Positions 6,617-8,099 of a stretch of DNA of 8,099 nt are shown piece after piece; position 1 is the first letter of the stretch, and each line of letters opens with the position of its first letter. A program made the translations under genes and the position numbers. Origin of the DNA: JBKBXU01 sp046313675 (GTDB taxonomy: Bacteria; Bacteroidota; Bacteroidia; Cytophagales; Cytophagaceae). The notes beneath the pieces are model-generated. The model had not been told where the DNA came from. It saw only the letters and a list, made by a program, of their open reading frames with translations, and did no database searches. The stretch spans positions 1 to 8,099 of the forward strand of contig JBKBXU010000220.1 in assembly GCA_046313675.1 (NCBI GenBank), read 5' to 3'.

Positions 6617-6717
6617 GAAACCCTTTTATAAATTCGGGGGAAAATCCTAATCATCTAATGCTGATCCTGCATATCTTTAAATGAAACTTATTATTAAATA
6701 AGCAGGTTCTGGGTTTT
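6617..6717 (+). promoter_or_regulatory. Possible structured 5' leader of gltB
   Basis: Two nested pairings can be drawn in the predicted gltB leader. AAACCC (6618-6623) pairs with GGGTTT (6711-6716), plus a G-U at 6617/6717. Inside it, GATCCTGC (6663-6670) pairs with GCAGGTTC (6702-6709) with one mismatch. A third weak A/T pairing (6676-6680 with 6694-6698) lies within the inner loop, and a G-run (6636-6640) sits in the 5' arm. The GC-bearing arms stand out from A+T-rich surroundings. No poly-U tract follows, so any control would act on translation or stability. It does not match a riboswitch class I know. Confidence 0.25.
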
Positions 6718-6765
6718 AAAAAATAGGTATCTGGTAATAATTACAAATTAGTTATATAAATCTTG

Positions 6766-8099
6766 ATGACGAGACAAAATAATTCCGGATTGTACGATGC
6801 CAGTTTTGAGCATGACTCATGCGGTATAGGTTTTGTAGCCAACCTAAAAGGTAGAAAATCCCACAAAATAATCGAAGATGCATTGCATATGCTGGCTCGC
6901 ATGGAGCACAGAGGCGCATGTGGTTGTGAAAGTAATACGGGAGACGGTGCCGGTATTCTTATTCAGGTACCACATGAGTTTTTTGTAGATGAATGTGTAA
7001 AATCAGGCATTAAGCTTCCGGCATTCGGAGAGTATGGCGTAGGGATGGTGTTTTTTCCAAAAGACGAAAAACAAAGAGAAGACTGTAGAGCTATCCTTAA
7101 CCGCAACATTGAGAAGCTGGGAATGCAGCTGCTTGGATATAGAAAACTGCCAGTATGCGGAAACGACATTGGCCCAAGCGCACTTGCGGTTGAACCTCAC
7201 ATGGAGCAAGTCTTTATTAAAAAGCCTGAAAATATTTCCGATCCGGATCATTTTGAGAGAAAATTATTTGTCTTAAGAAATTATGTAACCCGATTGGTAA
7301 GAGAGTCTATTCAATCTAAGGAGATCAAAGATCTTTTTCATTTTGTTTCGCTTTCTTATAAAACCATCACCTACAAAGGTCAGTTAACGACCAGTCAGGT
7401 TAGACCGTATTTTCTTGACCTGCACCACGATGAGGTAGTATCTGCCTTAGCTGTAGTTCACTCAAGATTCTCTACAAACACATTCCCATCCTGGAAACTA
7501 GCTCAGCCTTTCCGTTATATTGCTCACAATGGTGAGATTAATACGGTTAAAGGTAATGTAAACTGGATGCGTGCTCAAGAAGCAGCATTTGAGTCCAAGA
7601 TGTTTACCAAAGAAGAACTGAACATGGTTAGCCCCATCTGTGATTCCTCACAATCGGATTCAGCTAACCTTGATAATGCTATAGAATTATTAACCCTGAG
7701 TGGCCGTTCGCTACCTCACGTAATGATGATGCTTATCCCGGAAGCCTGGGATGGCAACACCGACATGAGCGAAGACAAAAGAGCATTCTATGAATATCAT
7801 GCAGCACTTATGGAACCCTGGGACGGTCCTGCCTCTATCTCTTTTACAGATGGAAAAATAGTAGGAGCTACTCTAGACAGGAACGGCCTTCGTCCATCAA
7901 GGTACATCGTGACCGATGATGATGTAGTCATAATGGCCTCTGAAGCAGGTGTGCTTGAAGTAGATCCTGCCAAAATCGTTAGCAAAGGCAGGTTACAGCC
8001 TGGCAAAATGTTCGTTGCAGACCTTGAGCAAGGAAGAATTATAAGCGATGAAGAACTGAAAGGTGAAATCTGTAACAGACATCCCTACAAGGAATGGCT
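6766..8099 (+). CDS. gltB: Glutamate synthase large (alpha) subunit, N-terminal 444 codons; 3' end beyond window
   Basis: GltB takes the amide nitrogen of glutamine and passes ammonia through an internal tunnel to 2-oxoglutarate, forming glutamate in the cytoplasm. The frame starts at ATG 6766 and stays open to the right edge. An 18-residue propeptide precedes C19 in HDSCGIGF, the class II glutamine amidotransferase nucleophile exposed by processing. Further family motifs are MEHRGACGCESNTGDGAG, SRFSTNTFPSW at 233-243, HNGEINT from H254, CDSSQSDSANLD, EPWDGP at 350-355 and LDRNGLRPSR. The window ends close to the end of the amidotransferase domain, so the central, FMN/3Fe-4S and beta-helix domains lie outside. 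About 1500 residues are expected in total, with gltD (the beta subunit) a likely downstream neighbour. The start fits the 18-residue propeptide; no Shine-Dalgarno is present. Confidence 0.98.
   Translation, partial: MTRQNNSGLYDASFEHDSCGIGFVANLKGRKSHKIIEDALHMLARMEHRGACGCESNTGDGAGILIQVPHEFFVDECVKSGIKLPAFGEYGVGMVFFPKDEKQREDCRAILNRNIEKLGMQLLGYRKLPVCGNDIGPSALAVEPHMEQVFIKKPENISDPDHFERKLFVLRNYVTRLVRESIQSKEIKDLFHFVSLSYKTITYKGQLTTSQVRPYFLDLHHDEVVSALAVVHSRFSTNTFPSWKLAQPFRYIAHNGEINTVKGNVNWMRAQEAAFESKMFTKEELNMVSPICDSSQSDSANLDNAIELLTLSGRSLPHVMMMLIPEAWDGNTDMSEDKRAFYEYHAALMEPWDGPASISFTDGKIVGATLDRNGLRPSRYIVTDDDVVIMASEAGVLEVDPAKIVSKGRLQPGKMFVADLEQGRIISDEELKGEICNRHPYKEW

Larger units (their letters stand above)
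6275..6765. other. Divergent feoA/gltB intergenic control region
   Basis: These 491 bases separate two genes transcribed away from each other, so they must hold both promoters and no terminator is needed for either gene. They contain the feoA promoter (6325-6354), a perfect inverted repeat (6421-6453), a half promoter for gltB (6606-6613) and a possible leader structure (6617-6717). The rest, notably 6454-6600, is very A+T-rich with no open frame of note and no tRNA or mobile element. Confidence 0.7.

Noticed and set aside
6963..7251. Overlapping minus-strand open frames within gltB
   Set aside because: They are antisense to the well-conserved glutamine amidotransferase domain of gltB.

Overview
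This window looks like chromosomal DNA of a Bacteroidota bacterium, most likely of the Cytophagales type. The intergenic DNA is very A+T-rich and the genes have no Shine-Dalgarno sequence. Three upstream regions carry the Bacteroidota -7 promoter motif TAnnTTTG. The first gene is a long secreted polysaccharide hydrolase with Ig-like and PKD-like modules, an architecture familiar from cellulolytic gliding bacteria such as Cytophaga and Sporocytophaga. The genus is inference.

Layout. Positions 1-3440 (minus strand) hold the first 1146 codons of a secreted glycoside hydrolase family 8 enzyme. A signal peptide and the GH8 catalytic domain are followed by two related Ig-like repeats, a short CHU_C-type Ig domain, a roughly 165-residue beta-rich module that I cannot name, and at least four tandem 86-residue PKD-like repeats. 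The gene runs off the left edge, so its C-terminus is unseen; a type IX secretion sorting domain would be expected there. Positions 3441-3918 are A+T-rich, with a weak promoter candidate, a 17-bp palindrome and one doubtful 39-codon ORF. Positions 3919-6274 (minus strand) are a compact feoA-feoB operon for ferrous iron uptake. Positions 6275-6765 are a 491-bp divergent control region with a good feoA promoter match, a perfect 13-bp inverted repeat and a possibly structured gltB leader. Positions 6766-8099 (plus strand) are the start of gltB, the glutamate synthase large subunit, covering the propeptide and nearly all of the glutamine amidotransferase domain.

How the genes relate. FeoA and FeoB act together to import Fe2+. 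GltB belongs to central nitrogen assimilation and is an iron-sulfur flavoprotein in known family members, so an iron link to the divergent feoAB operon is possible but only inferred. The GH8 enzyme would cut beta-1,4-linked glucan or xylan outside the cell; no other carbohydrate-degradation gene is visible next to it. Nothing here clearly amounts to a new biological system. The best leads are the unnamed module and homogenising repeats of the GH8 protein, and the structured intergenic DNA between feoA and gltB.
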